Shown one piece after another: positions 34,993 to 43,876 of a stretch of DNA of 64,000 nt. The position numbers and the translations under genes were made by a program. Location: NCBI GenBank assembly GCA_035647615.1, contig DASRND010000017.1:41770-105769 (forward strand). The letters run 5' to 3'. Position 1 is the first letter of the stretch. Every line of letters begins with the position of its first letter. A model generated the notes under the pieces. The model searched no databases and was not told where the DNA came from. It saw only the letters and a list, made by a program, of their open reading frames with translations. This DNA is from Bacteroidales bacterium (GTDB lineage Bacteria > Bacteroidota > Bacteroidia > Bacteroidales > 4484-276).

Positions 34993-35125
34993 AGGCGCAA
35001 AGAGCAAGGCGCAAAGAGCAAGGCGCAAGGCGCAAAGAGCAGGACGCAAGGCGCATAGAGCAGGGCGCAAGGCGCATAGAGCAGGGCGCAAGGCGTAAAG
35101 AGCAAGGCGCAAGGCGCATAGAGCA
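34993..35125. repeat. Heptanucleotide tandem repeat, 19 units
   Basis: The DNA divides cleanly into 19 seven-base units such as aggcgca, aagagca, tagagca and gggcgca. Short units alternate so that 14- and 21-base higher-order periods appear. Because 21 is a multiple of three, spurious frames open on both strands. A shorter run of the same heptamers lies at 63440-63481. Confidence 0.9.
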
Positions 35126-35391
35126 GAGCCTTTCCCCGTCGAATCTCCGATTCCGTAGCCCAGCAATTCATGGCTGGGATTTGAAGCGATCAAACAATTC
35201 TTTTTTTCAGGGCGTTTACGCCCTTACAGAATTTCAATTTTGTGCACCATTCGTTACGAAATTTGATTAATAATTGATTTATGAAAAGGGCATAAATGCC
35301 CTGAACTTTTCCTTAAATCGTCTCGAAAACTCAGGCTTAAAACCTGGGCTACGGAAAGAATTACAACAATTAATATCAGAACTAAATCACT
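35126..35391. other. Repeat-rich gap with small hairpins
   Basis: This gap holds several short inverted repeats: CCCAGC/GCTGGG around 35160-35177, GGGCGTTTACGCCC near 35210 and AGGGCATAAATGCCCT near 35288. It also contains phrases such as ctcaggcttaaaacctgggc. These are typical non-coding repeat debris. No gene is supported. Confidence 0.5.
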
Positions 35392-36498
35392 TTAAACCGA
35401 GACTTCCACGGCCTTCCTTAAAGCAATCCGATCAATCTTTTGGTTAGGAGTTTCCGGGATTTTATTAATAAAAATAATTTCTTTGGGAATGGCAAACCGC
35501 TCCAATGCTTTAGAAATATTGGCTTTCAGTATTCGAGTATTTTCTACTTCCCACTTCTCATCTTCGATCACCAAAACCACTTTTTCACCCAGTCGTTCGT
35601 CGGCAACGCATGAAATGGCAAATCGCTTTGGAATAAAAGTTTCGATTTTCGCTTCGAGCACTTCTGGAAAAAGATTAATGCCACCGGAAATGATCATCTG
35701 ATCGTAGCGCCCCAGGATACGGAAAGTGTCGGGAGTGAGCAGTTCAGCTACATCGTTGGTATGAACCGGCACTGAGGCAACATCCGGAGCGTCAATAATC
35801 AGCCGTTGGTGGCTGTCGGTAGAAATATTTACGCCCGGTAAGAGATGAAACACCTCGTCGGGAATCTGTCCGTTGAGCTGCTGCATGGCAATATGCGAAA
35901 CGGTTTCTGTCATGCCATAGGTATGAAAAGTGCGGTTGGTCAAGGTTTTAATTTTATTTCTTAAAGCAAATCCAATGTCGCTGCCACCGATGATCAGGTT
36001 TCGGATATTGTTGAGTTTTGCTTCGCCAGCTTTGGTTTTTAATAATTCGTGTACCTGCAAAGGCACCATCGCGGCAAAATCGAAACGCGCATCAGGAATA
36101 TTCTGCAGCGGGTTGTCTGCGGGTTCTGTGATGAAAAGATTCAGCTCAAGCGTCATCGCCCTTACGAGCATCATTTTGCCGGCAATATAATCTGCCGATA
36201 GGCAAAGCAAAGCACTGTCTCCTTTTTTTAAATCTAAAAATGCACCCGTTTTCAGCGCACTGTTCACCATGTGCTGCTTGCTAAGCTGCAACTGCTTTGG
36301 CTGGCCGCTGCTGCCGCTTGAAGGAACGATGATGTGGCTTTTGTCGTCGAGCCATTGCATTAGGAAACTGAAGATGCTCCGGCGCCAAGGTTCGGTTTGC
36401 TTCATCGACAGCTCTTCGGTGCAATAATCACGCAGCGCCTCGCCTTCGCGATATTTTCCTTGAAACGTTATTCCGTTGATATTTCTGTGATCGATCAT
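35392..36498 (-). CDS. menE: o-Succinylbenzoate-CoA ligase (MenE)
   Basis: MenE (368 residues) activates o-succinylbenzoate with ATP and CoA for menaquinone synthesis. It is an adenylate-forming enzyme. The P-loop is IIVPSSGSSGQPKQLQ near residue 58, the adenosine motif is HTYGMTETVSHIA near residue 193, the hinge region is RYDQMIISGGINLFPEVLE near residue 265, and the C-terminal catalytic Lys is in PETPNQKIDR near residue 352. The length is short for acyl-CoA ligases but usual for Bacteroidota MenE. It follows menC on the same strand after a 276-base gap with inverted repeats, so it may need its own promoter. Confidence 0.92.
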   Translation of the reverse strand: MIDHRNINGITFQGKYREGEALRDYCTEELSMKQTEPWRRSIFSFLMQWLDDKSHIIVPSSGSSGQPKQLQLSKQHMVNSALKTGAFLDLKKGDSALLCLSADYIAGKMMLVRAMTLELNLFITEPADNPLQNIPDARFDFAAMVPLQVHELLKTKAGEAKLNNIRNLIIGGSDIGFALRNKIKTLTNRTFHTYGMTETVSHIAMQQLNGQIPDEVFHLLPGVNISTDSHQRLIIDAPDVASVPVHTNDVAELLTPDTFRILGRYDQMIISGGINLFPEVLEAKIETFIPKRFAISCVADERLGEKVVLVIEDEKWEVENTRILKANISKALERFAIPKEIIFINKIPETPNQKIDRIALRKAVEVSV

Positions 36499-36540
36499 TT
36501 TAAGTTTTTAAATCATTTTTCAATATTTGAATCGTGGCGT

Positions 36541-36752
36541 TTGGACGAGGCTGCGGTGGCTGCGGTGGCTGAACTTGTCGAAGCCAGCTTGTCGAAGCCC
36601 TCGTCCTGTTTATTTTTACAGACTGTACCTGTTCAATCAAAATTTGCAAAAAGCAGGCTAAGCCTGCAAAAATAGATTCAGCTTAGGCGGTGGTTGAGCG
36701 TTGGTTGGTTGGTGAGCGTAGTCGAACCAAGTCGAAACCAGCCTAAGCTGAA
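36541..36752. repeat. Inverted repeats between menC and menE
   Basis: The perfect 12-base arms TTCAGCTTAGGC (36677-36688) and GCCTAAGCTGAA (36741-36752) enclose GT-rich DNA. A further hairpin GCAGGC/GCCTGC lies at 36653-36667. Upstream, 36549-36599 repeats ctgcggtggctg- and cttgtcgaagcc-type words, related to the reverse complement of 44725-44755. These could attenuate or stabilise the men transcript, or simply be repeat debris. Confidence 0.65.
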
Positions 36753-36774
36753 CGCTAACAATGCTTCCTTCTGA

Positions 36775-37833
36775 CTACTTTTCTAATGCCATCTGGGTTT
36801 TAAAATCCCAACATCTTTCCGGTTTATAAAAAAGTTGGCCTGATTCGATCTCAAGCGGAGACGGAATATTGTTAGTAAAAAGCTGTCCGGTGCCGAGGCC
36901 TTGCGGAATGGTTACATTTTTACGGAAAGTATATTGCGCAATGGCACTTAGCCCAACATTGCTTTCGAGCGCTGAGGTAATCCACCAACCAATGTTGCGC
37001 TCCGCCGCCAACGCTATCCATTCGTCACAGCCGGCCATGCCGCCGTGCAGCGAAGGTTTCAGAATGATATACTGCGGCTGCAAGGTGTCGAGCAGGTTTT
37101 CTTTTTCAGCGAAAGCGTTGACACCAATCAGCTCTTCGTCGAGCGCTATGGGCAACGGCGCGTGTTTACAAATTTCGGCCATCAATGGCCACTGCCCCTG
37201 CCGCACCGGCTGCTCGATACTATGCACATCCAATCTTGCGAGCTGCTGCAACTTTTCCATTGCGTCATCAGCACCAAAAGCGCCGTTGGCATCTACGCGT
37301 ATCTCGATGGCAGCGGAATCATATTGCTTTCGCAATGCAGCAATCAGTTGCAACTCTCGATCAAAATCAATGGCGCCGATTTTTAATTTTATGCAACGAT
37401 ACCCTTGTTCTATTTTTTGCGAAAGCTGCTCCTGCATGTATTCTGCATCGCCCATCCAAATCAAACCATTGATGGGAATGCCAGCTCGGCCGGTCGTAAA
37501 TTCAGAAGGGAACAACACCCGGTCAGCACCATTTTTTAAATCCAACAATGCCGTCTCCAGACCAAAACGCACCGAAGGAAAATCCTGCAACCCTTCACCG
37601 AGCCAAAATTTGTAGTTATTAATATCCTTACATACTTCATTTATTTTCGATTCCAGATCAGGACGGTCATCGCAACTAAGATTGGGCAAAGGCGCTATTT
37701 CGCCGATGCCGGTATAATCTGAAGAATCATTTTTTACAAAAATAAACCAACCCTCGCGCGTGGTCATAACGCCACGGGAAGTGCCTGCCGGACGATGAAA
37801 ATGGAGCTGATATTTTTTAAACCAGGCTTTCAT
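36775..37833 (-). CDS. menC: o-Succinylbenzoate synthase (MenC)
   Basis: MenC (352 residues) dehydrates SHCHC to o-succinylbenzoate. It is a member of the enolase superfamily with a metal-binding barrel. The KxK motif is CIKLKIGAIDFD near residue 144, the metal ligands are in EIRVDANGAF near residue 176 and SIEQPVRQ near residue 205, and ALDEELIG near residue 231 carries the third. The C-terminal Lys is in ILKPSLHGG near residue 259. The start overlaps the menA stop by four bases, so it is coupled to the men operon. Confidence 0.93.
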   Translation of the reverse strand: MKAWFKKYQLHFHRPAGTSRGVMTTREGWFIFVKNDSSDYTGIGEIAPLPNLSCDDRPDLESKINEVCKDINNYKFWLGEGLQDFPSVRFGLETALLDLKNGADRVLFPSEFTTGRAGIPINGLIWMGDAEYMQEQLSQKIEQGYRCIKLKIGAIDFDRELQLIAALRKQYDSAAIEIRVDANGAFGADDAMEKLQQLARLDVHSIEQPVRQGQWPLMAEICKHAPLPIALDEELIGVNAFAEKENLLDTLQPQYIILKPSLHGGMAGCDEWIALAAERNIGWWITSALESNVGLSAIAQYTFRKNVTIPQGLGTGQLFTNNIPSPLEIESGQLFYKPERCWDFKTQMALEK

Positions 37834-38735
37834 AAGGATATCATAATACCGGCGCCAAAAAGTAATACAAAAGCAAAAGTGGTGAGTGCCAGGTAGCGCA
37901 GGAACGGGTCGAGGCGGCGGTGTTCTTTGATGCGGAAAATAGCGATCAATTGAGAGGCAAACAGAGGCAATGTGAGCAAGTAAAGAAACTGCCAGGGCGA
38001 CACGAAATTAAGCAATGTGTAGGCTATCCCAGCCGTCAAAGCAATGACAATGAGAAGCAGATGATAAATTTTGGCGTTGCGCTCTCCAAGCCTCACGGCA
38101 ATGGTGTGTTTGTTTGAACGGCGGTCGTTGTCGATGTCGCGCAGGTTGTTGAGGTTAAGCACCCCGGTGCTGAGAAATCCTACTGAAATTGCCATCAGAA
38201 AAGTGTCGGCGTTTAGTTGGTGTGCGTTGAGATAATAGGTGCCCAATACGCCGGTAAGTCCGAAAAAGAGAAACACGAAAAGATCGCCAAATCCGCTGTA
38301 GCCATAAGCTGTGCGCCCGATGGTGTAGGTTATGGCTGCCGCAATGCTTGCGATGCCCAGCGCCAGAAAGAGCAGGACTTTCCAATTTGCAATTCCCAGA
38401 CTCGAAACGATAAGAATAATTCCAGAAATCAGCGTAATCAAAGCCACCACTGCCACGGCCATTTTCATTTCAGCCACTTTAATGTTGCCGCTTTGCACGG
38501 TGCGCAGCGGCCCCAGCCGGTGTTCGTTGTCGGTACCTTTGAGCGAGTCGCCCAGATCGTTGGCCATGTTGGAGAGTATCTGCAGCAGCAAAGTGGTGAC
38601 GAGCGCCCAGATGATAATTGAAATATTATACACGCGATCGGCCACAGCCATGAAACTGCCGGCCAGCGTGCTGGAGGCAGCCAGTGGCAAAGTGCGCAGC
38701 CGCGAGGCTGAAACCCACGATCTGAAAGTTGCCAT
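37830..38735 (-). CDS. menA: 1,4-Dihydroxy-2-naphthoate polyprenyltransferase (MenA)
   Basis: MenA (301 residues) is an integral membrane prenyltransferase that attaches the polyprenyl chain to DHNA. The first Asp-rich motif is NMANDLGDSLKGTDNEHRLGP at about residues 57-77, and the second is NNLRDIDNDRRSNKHT near residue 198. About eight or nine hydrophobic segments are visible. The start codon overlaps the menB stop by one base (TAATG). Confidence 0.94.
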   Translation of the reverse strand: MATFRSWVSASRLRTLPLAASSTLAGSFMAVADRVYNISIIIWALVTTLLLQILSNMANDLGDSLKGTDNEHRLGPLRTVQSGNIKVAEMKMAVAVVALITLISGIILIVSSLGIANWKVLLFLALGIASIAAAITYTIGRTAYGYSGFGDLFVFLFFGLTGVLGTYYLNAHQLNADTFLMAISVGFLSTGVLNLNNLRDIDNDRRSNKHTIAVRLGERNAKIYHLLLIVIALTAGIAYTLLNFVSPWQFLYLLTLPLFASQLIAIFRIKEHRRLDPFLRYLALTTFAFVLLFGAGIMISL

Positions 38736-39556
38736 TACGGGAATTTGGGATATTTACCAAAGTCGGGATCGCGCTTTTCGAGAAAGGCATGCTTGCCTTC
38801 CTGCGCTTCTTCGGTGAGATAATAAAGCAGCGTGGCGTTACCGGCAAATTCCTGCAAGCCCGCCTGTCCGTCGAGGTCGGCATTCAGACCCAGCTTGATC
38901 ATGCGCAAAGCCATCGGGCTGCGCTGCATCATTATTTTTGCCCATTCTACCACCTCGTCTTCGAGCTGATCCTGCGGCACTACTTTGTTTACCATTCCCG
39001 TTTCCAAAGCTTCGACAGCACTGTACTGGCGGCACAAAAACCAAATCTCACGGGCTTTTTTCTGCCCCACGATGCTGGCCAGATACGACGAACCAAAACC
39101 GGCATCGAAGCTGCCCACTTTGGGGCCGGTTTGCCCAAAGATGGCGTTGTCGGAAGCAATGGTCAAATCGCAGATTACGTGCAGCACGTGGCCCCCACCA
39201 ATGGCATAGCCGTTCACCATCGCAATAACGGGTTTGGGCAGCGAGCGAATTTGCTTTTGCACATCGAGCACGTTGAGGCGTGGCACCCCGTCTTTGCCAA
39301 TGTAGCCGCCGTGGCCTTTCACATTTTGGTCGCCACCCGAGCAAAAGGCTTTGTCGCCGGCTCCTGTGAGTACCACCACCGCTATGCGCTGGTCTTCGCG
39401 GCACAGATGCAAGGCGTCACTCATCTCCGCCGTGGTGGTTGGCGTAAAAGCATTGTGGTAGCGCGGCCTGTTGATGGTGATGCGGCCAATACCTTCCCAG
39501 AAATCAAACAAAATTTCCTCGTATTCTTTTATCGTTGTCCAGTTTCTATTTTCCAT
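38735..39556 (-). CDS. menB: 1,4-Dihydroxy-2-naphthoyl-CoA synthase (MenB)
   Basis: MenB (273 residues) closes o-succinylbenzoyl-CoA to DHNA-CoA and belongs to the crotonase fold. The family-specific motifs are [20 protein letters not shown] near residues 70-90, containing the oxyanion-hole loop, and [20 protein letters not shown] near residue 145. At 273 residues it is of normal length. It is coupled to menA downstream and lies 24 bases after the menD stop. Confidence 0.97.
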   Translation of the reverse strand: MENRNWTTIKEYEEILFDFWEGIGRITINRPRYHNAFTPTTTAEMSDALHLCREDQRIAVVVLTGAGDKAFCSGGDQNVKGHGGYIGKDGVPRLNVLDVQKQIRSLPKPVIAMVNGYAIGGGHVLHVICDLTIASDNAIFGQTGPKVGSFDAGFGSSYLASIVGQKKAREIWFLCRQYSAVEALETGMVNKVVPQDQLEDEVVEWAKIMMQRSPMALRMIKLGLNADLDGQAGLQEFAGNATLLYYLTEEAQEGKHAFLEKRDPDFGKYPKFP

Positions 39557-39580
39557 GAGATAAAAAATTTTTATTAAAAA

Positions 39581-41278
39581 TCAAAACCTTCCCGTTTCTA
39601 AGTATTTAAAATAGTCGTTGAGCACTTTCGCTGAGCGTCGGCCATCGGTTCGTATTTCGAGCAGCGCAGGAGCTTCCGCATCCGGACCAAGAAACGCGGG
39701 CAGTAATTCCGCAAGCGTTTGTTCGTCGGCAGCTTCAAAACATTTAATATCAAAAGACTTTGCCAAAGCGATCGCACTTCGCTGGTGGCGGGCTTCAAAA
39801 ACAGTTTCAAGATGATCGGTATCCGAAGGGCCGGGGATGATCCTGAAAATGTTGCCGCCGCCGTTGTTAATTACAATGATCCGGAGATTTTTGTTCAGAT
39901 AATTATTCCACAATGCATTGCTATCGTAAAAAAACGAAAGGTCGCCCACGATGGCCACAGTCAGATTTTCAGAAAGATGCGCTGCTCCCGCGGCTGTGGA
40001 TAAACAGCCGTCGATGCCGCTGGTACCTCGGTTGGCAAAATGACGCATCCCTGCAAGATGATCGAAAAGCTGACCATAACGCACCGGACTGCTGTTGCCC
40101 AGATGCAGATCGGCAGGCTGAGGCAGCTCGTCGAAGATTAGCGCGTAAGCTTTAAAATCAGAAAACGGGCATTGCTTTAAAAATTCGCTGTGCCGCCGGT
40201 TGGCAATGGCGCACTGCTCTTTCCATTGCTGATGATAATCACTCTTTCCTTCCTGCAAAAGCGACGCAATCTGATCAAAAAAAGCGGAAACTTCAGCGTG
40301 GATGCTGTGCATCAGGCATTGGTATGTATCGGGATGATCGGGCGAAGCATTTACATGCAAATGATGCGTTGGCTTATGCTTTCGCAGAAATGTTTTGATG
40401 CGCTTGCTCACCACCGCCTCACCAAAAGTGATCAGTAGCGTGGGCGCAAAATCTTTCTGGCGGTCGCCAATGACTGACAGTAGTTTATCGATGCACGCAA
40501 CACCGTTTTCGTTATTAAGATTTGAAATATTTTCTGTCAACAAAATGCATTGCGGCAACACGGCAATTTTGCGCAAAGCGTCATTCATTATGATGTCGCC
40601 ATTATTTTGTCCGGCCAGCAGCATTACATTTTCAGTAGTATTAATAAGATCGGCTATCTGCCGGAGATCGTCATCAGCAACCGAATATTTTAGCTTCGGC
40701 TGATGAATAATGCGTGGCTTTTCGGGTTCCATTTCCGTAATGCCATAAAGCGGTTCGGCAAACGGCAGATTGATTTGCACAGGCCCTGGGACGGGAAAAC
40801 GGCATTTATTGATAGCTTCATTAATCAGCCGGTTGGTCATCCAGCGGCTGTCGGCAGTGTCGTGATTTTGTGGCAACTCATAACTTCCGCGGATGAAATT
40901 GCGAAAAGCATCCCGTTGGCGGATGGTTTGTCCGTCGCCCTGATCGATCCATTCGGTGGGGCGGTCGGCGGTAAGGATTAACAAAGGAACCTTCTGATAA
41001 AAGGCTTCCGCAATGGCCGGAGCATAATTGAGCATGGCAGTGCCGGAAGTGCAGGCTATGGCAACGGTGCGCCCGCTCTGATTGGCCATCCCCAAAGCAA
41101 AGAAGGCGGCGCTACGTTCGTCCACAATGGTGAAGCAGTTGAACTCATGCAACGAAGCAAATGTGTTGATGAGTGGCGCATTCCGCGAACCTGGCGAGAA
41201 TACTACCTCCACGATGCCTTTCGCCCGCATAATCTCCGCAAGCAGTTGTGCGGAATATTTATCAGAAATCATCATCAT
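39581..41278 (-). CDS. menD: SEPHCHC synthase (MenD)
   Basis: MenD (565 residues) is a thiamine-diphosphate enzyme that joins isochorismate and 2-oxoglutarate. The N-terminal motif VVFSPGSRNAPLINTF at about residues 24-39 binds substrate, and ThDP-dependent features appear as TSGTAMLNYAPAIAEA near residue 77. The diphosphate-binding motif is VAIVGDLSFFYDSNALWNNY near residue 430, with the paired NNGGGNIFRIIPG. The length is normal. It overlaps menF by four bases. Confidence 0.95.
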   Translation of the reverse strand: MMMISDKYSAQLLAEIMRAKGIVEVVFSPGSRNAPLINTFASLHEFNCFTIVDERSAAFFALGMANQSGRTVAIACTSGTAMLNYAPAIAEAFYQKVPLLILTADRPTEWIDQGDGQTIRQRDAFRNFIRGSYELPQNHDTADSRWMTNRLINEAINKCRFPVPGPVQINLPFAEPLYGITEMEPEKPRIIHQPKLKYSVADDDLRQIADLINTTENVMLLAGQNNGDIIMNDALRKIAVLPQCILLTENISNLNNENGVACIDKLLSVIGDRQKDFAPTLLITFGEAVVSKRIKTFLRKHKPTHHLHVNASPDHPDTYQCLMHSIHAEVSAFFDQIASLLQEGKSDYHQQWKEQCAIANRRHSEFLKQCPFSDFKAYALIFDELPQPADLHLGNSSPVRYGQLFDHLAGMRHFANRGTSGIDGCLSTAAGAAHLSENLTVAIVGDLSFFYDSNALWNNYLNKNLRIIVINNGGGNIFRIIPGPSDTDHLETVFEARHQRSAIALAKSFDIKCFEAADEQTLAELLPAFLGPDAEAPALLEIRTDGRRSAKVLNDYFKYLETGRF

Positions 41279-42387
41279 TTGTTTTTAAAATCATTCAGTG
41301 CGCGCCCCATGCTGGCCATTTTCATTTCAGTTTCGTGCCACTCCTTTTCCGGGTCTGAACCGGCGGTTATGCCTGCACCGGCGTATAGAAGATTGCCTTC
41401 ACCAAGTAGCTTCATGCAGCGCAAATTGACGTAAACATCCGTTTGCCCGTTTATGTTGAGCATGCCCAGAAATCCGGAATAATAGGCGCGGTTGTGTTTT
41501 TCAGTTTTTAAAATATAATCCTTAGCAATATCTGCCGGCATGCCACAAACCGCCGGGGTAGGATGCAAAGCTTGCAGCAACTTACCGGCATTGCCGGATT
41601 TAAAAGAAATTTCAGTGCAAATATGTTCGATGGCTCCGGCAGTTCGCGTAAAAGGCGCAGCACAATGAATGTCGTTAGCGTCATTACTCACAAGCTTTTC
41701 GATGATGTAATCGGTTACGAATTTCTGTTCCAACTGCTCCTTTTCAGGCCATGGCGAAAAAGGTGTTTGCGCAGAATGAGCACGCGTTCCGGCCAGCGCC
41801 ATGGTTTGATATTCGTCAGCATGTCCGCGCAGCAACAATTCCGGAGTGGCTCCCATCCACCAGCCGGTGACAGACGTATAAAAAAGACAGACAAAAGCGT
41901 CAGGATATTTTGACTTTAAAAGCTGAAGCAAACTGCCGGGAGGGATATCCTCGCGACGCTTGACAAATTTTTGTCGCGAAAGCACAACCTTATCTATTTC
42001 GCCTTTGCGTATTAATTCGATGGCGTTGCTGCATTGAGAAATAAATTCTTCTTTGGGAGTTTCTACAAAATTCTCATCAGAGCTATTATTAGTAAAATCG
42101 AAGCTTCCGCTGAAATCACCAACATACCGTACAATTTCATCTTCCCCCTGCAACAATCCTTTCGGCGAAAGCAGTAAAACCGGATTTTGTTTTGAAACCA
42201 CAAACGGAGCCATTACAAATCCTGAACGATCATGCAGTTGGCTCAAATCACTAATGTGCTCCGCCTCTCCCTCCTGCTGCACCACAGCCATTGGAATATT
42301 ACTGCCGGGCAAATACCAGACGGCAAAGCCGGAGGATTCGTTTCGGGCTTTGGCAATAAAACGTTCGATTAAAATTTCCAGACTCAT
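41275..42387 (-). CDS. menF: Isochorismate synthase (MenF)
   Basis: MenF (370 residues) converts chorismate to isochorismate and commits it to menaquinone. The chorismate-binding core is visible as IDKVVLSRQKF, WWMGATPELLLRG, MALAGTRAHS, the catalytic-site CTEISF and the HPTPAVCGMPADIA motif. The ATG at 42387 is the start, because it gives the four-base ATGA overlap with the thioesterase stop. The longer frame up to 42513 lies inside the thioesterase gene. It is shorter than E. coli MenF at the N-terminus, as usual in this phylum. Confidence 0.94.
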   Translation of the reverse strand: MSLEILIERFIAKARNESSGFAVWYLPGSNIPMAVVQQEGEAEHISDLSQLHDRSGFVMAPFVVSKQNPVLLLSPKGLLQGEDEIVRYVGDFSGSFDFTNNSSDENFVETPKEEFISQCSNAIELIRKGEIDKVVLSRQKFVKRREDIPPGSLLQLLKSKYPDAFVCLFYTSVTGWWMGATPELLLRGHADEYQTMALAGTRAHSAQTPFSPWPEKEQLEQKFVTDYIIEKLVSNDANDIHCAAPFTRTAGAIEHICTEISFKSGNAGKLLQALHPTPAVCGMPADIAKDYILKTEKHNRAYYSGFLGMLNINGQTDVYVNLRCMKLLGEGNLLYAGAGITAGSDPEKEWHETEMKMASMGRALNDFKNK

Positions 42388-42803
42388 CGCGGAACGATAA
42401 AGTTGGTGAGGCGAATCGTAGAGATCAGGCGCTGATTTTGGTCGGTGATGTCGATATTCCAGAGGTGCGTGCGTTTGCCTTGATGGATGATCTCGGCGCG
42501 GGCATACACCCAACCTCCCGTTGCCGACCCCACGTGGTTGGCAGTGATGCTACTTCCGCGCACATCATATTGGGAACCATCTATCAGCACAAGTGAGCCA
42601 AGTCCGCCAATGGTTTCGGCAAAGGCAATGTTGGCACCACCGTGTAAAATATGGCCGGGACGCCAGGTGCGTTCATCCACGGGCATACGGCCGCACACGT
42701 AATCATCGCCAATTTCGGTGTATTCGATGCCCAGGTTTTGTATCATTGTTCCATGGCTGGATTGGTTGAGCTCGGCCAGATTCGTATTTTTATCGATTTT
42801 CAT
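42384..42803 (-). CDS. Hotdog-fold thioesterase, probable DHNA-CoA hydrolase (MenI)
   Basis: This 139-residue 4HBT/PaaI-type protein has RPGHILHGGANIAFAETIGGLGS at about residues 48-70. It contains the conserved HGG and the Glu of AETIG that serves as catalytic residue in MenI and related EntH/YdiI enzymes. It is first in the men operon and overlaps menF by four bases. DHNA-CoA must be hydrolysed between MenB and MenA, so this position makes the MenI role likely. I leave the symbol blank because the substrate is inferred from context. Confidence 0.85.
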   Translation of the reverse strand: MKIDKNTNLAELNQSSHGTMIQNLGIEYTEIGDDYVCGRMPVDERTWRPGHILHGGANIAFAETIGGLGSLVLIDGSQYDVRGSSITANHVGSATGGWVYARAEIIHQGKRTHLWNIDITDQNQRLISTIRLTNFIVPR

Positions 42804-42861
42804 ATTAGCGCTTCAAATAATTGGATGACTTGCTTTTTAATAAAGTACCTTTTACGACGGG

Positions 42862-42869
42862 CAAAGGTA
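42862..42869 (-). promoter_or_regulatory. Probable -7 promoter element of the men operon
   Basis: On the minus strand it reads TACCTTTG, a perfect TAnnTTTG, 58 bases upstream of the first men gene's ATG. No -33 element is clear. The remainder of the gap to 43104 shows no gene. Confidence 0.4.
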
Positions 42870-43103
42870 AATAAAAAGCCTCCCACGTGCGCGTTTCGTC
42901 ACATTGGGTTGATGGAATGACTGGAAAAGATGGGAAGGAAGGGGAATTCTTACTTACATAGCAATAAAATAATCGGTGCATTGTGGATGTAGATTTTGTG
43001 CTGAAAGTGATTTACATCCAACTGAACATCCAATTTATTCTTGCCACAAAAAACAATGACATTCCTAAATGGAATCGAAAGGTTCATATTTAGTGACTTT
43101 TAA

Positions 43104-43141
43104 TAAAAAAAGGGTTACTTAGTTTAACACCAAATAACCCT
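43104..43141 (-). terminator. Rho-independent terminator of ssrA
   Basis: On the minus strand AGGGTTA (43141-43135) pairs with TAACCCT (43117-43111), followed by a run of six or more T. It lies 17 bases beyond the mature 3' end of the tmRNA. Confidence 0.85.
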
Positions 43142-43157
43142 GTTTTATCAATGATAG

Positions 43158-43554
43158 TGGAGCTGCAGGGAGTCGAACCCTGGTCCAAACAAGCAGCAAT
43201 AGAGATTTCTACACGCTTAGTTTATTCTTGATTGTCGGCAACAGGCAGGCAACAAACAGCCAACCTGAAACTTATCTTCTTTGTTTTCGCCACAAGCCCG
43301 AAGCTTGCATGTGGCTAGTCTTTAATTGCTTCACCCCGAACTCAGACAGGAAAAAGACTTATCCGCCTGCGGGATGTCTCGTCCTCGACACCTGGTGTCG
43401 GGATTGGGCGCTAGTCTACTAAACTTCGACTAGGCTGCGAGAGCGTAGTTATTATTGCCAGTTATGGCTTTAGGAATAGTTGATAACGAGCCACATTCCA
43501 AATGCCCGGCATGCTTACTGTACCACTTCCTTGCTGTCAAAACCAATCAGCCCC
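43158..43554 (-). ncRNA. ssrA: Transfer-messenger RNA (tmRNA)
   Basis: tmRNA rescues ribosomes stalled on broken mRNA and tags the unfinished protein for proteolysis with SmpB. On the minus strand the 5' end GGGGCTGATTGG... (43554 downward) pairs with the 3' end CAGCTCC plus a discriminator A (43164-43158), forming the tRNA-like acceptor stem. The T-loop text GGGTTCGACTCCC precedes it. The CCA end is not encoded (CTA follows), so it must be added. The tag frame at 43459-43430 reads GNNNYALAA and ends in TAG; the resume Gly codon follows ATAACT. The length of about 397 nucleotides is normal. A -7 element at 43593-43600 and a terminator at 43104-43141 frame the gene. Confidence 0.97.
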
Positions 43555-43592
43555 AAATTTTTCAATGAACGATGAATCTTAAAACGTAACGG

Positions 43593-43600
43593 CAAAGGTA
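43593..43600 (-). promoter_or_regulatory. Probable -7 promoter element of ssrA
   Basis: On the minus strand it reads TACCTTTG, matching TAnnTTTG, 39 bases upstream of the mature tmRNA 5' end. This leaves a short leader to be trimmed. A TTG lies upstream at a slightly short spacing. Confidence 0.5.
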
Positions 43601-43876
43601 ATATTTTACAGGCTCCAAGTCTTGCAATTATCATACCGGCAAAAACGACACCTCAATGATAAATTCCATGAATCAATAAATCATCCGCCAATAGTCGGAG
43701 TAAACAGTTCCAAGTAAATTTCAATATAGAAATTTCAATAACAAAACTGCTCCGGATTTGAAATTTGGAAATTTGGAAATTATTTGACTTTTGGAGCTTG
43801 GAATTTACAATTCTACTTTCCGTCCCTTTATCCACCACCTTTTTTATCTTTGCCTTTCATATCAAAAACGACAACT
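43601..43876. other. Gap between ssrA and the PhzF gene
   Basis: No gene is supported. The stretch 43755-43815 (gaaatttggaaatttgg and ttggagcttggaatttac) is a dispersed AT-rich motif also seen near 11330, 19890 and 44800. Confidence 0.4.
43845..43852 (+). promoter_or_regulatory. Probable -7 promoter element of the PhzF gene
   Basis: TATCTTTG matches TAnnTTTG and lies 24 bases before the ATG at 43877. A TTTA at 43827-43830 is a weak -33 candidate at short spacing. Confidence 0.4.

Noticed and set aside
34803..35193. Minus-strand frames encoding repeated CALRPALCALR-type peptides
   Set aside because: They arise from the heptanucleotide repeat, whose 21-base higher period keeps frames open on both strands. 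There is no coding signal.
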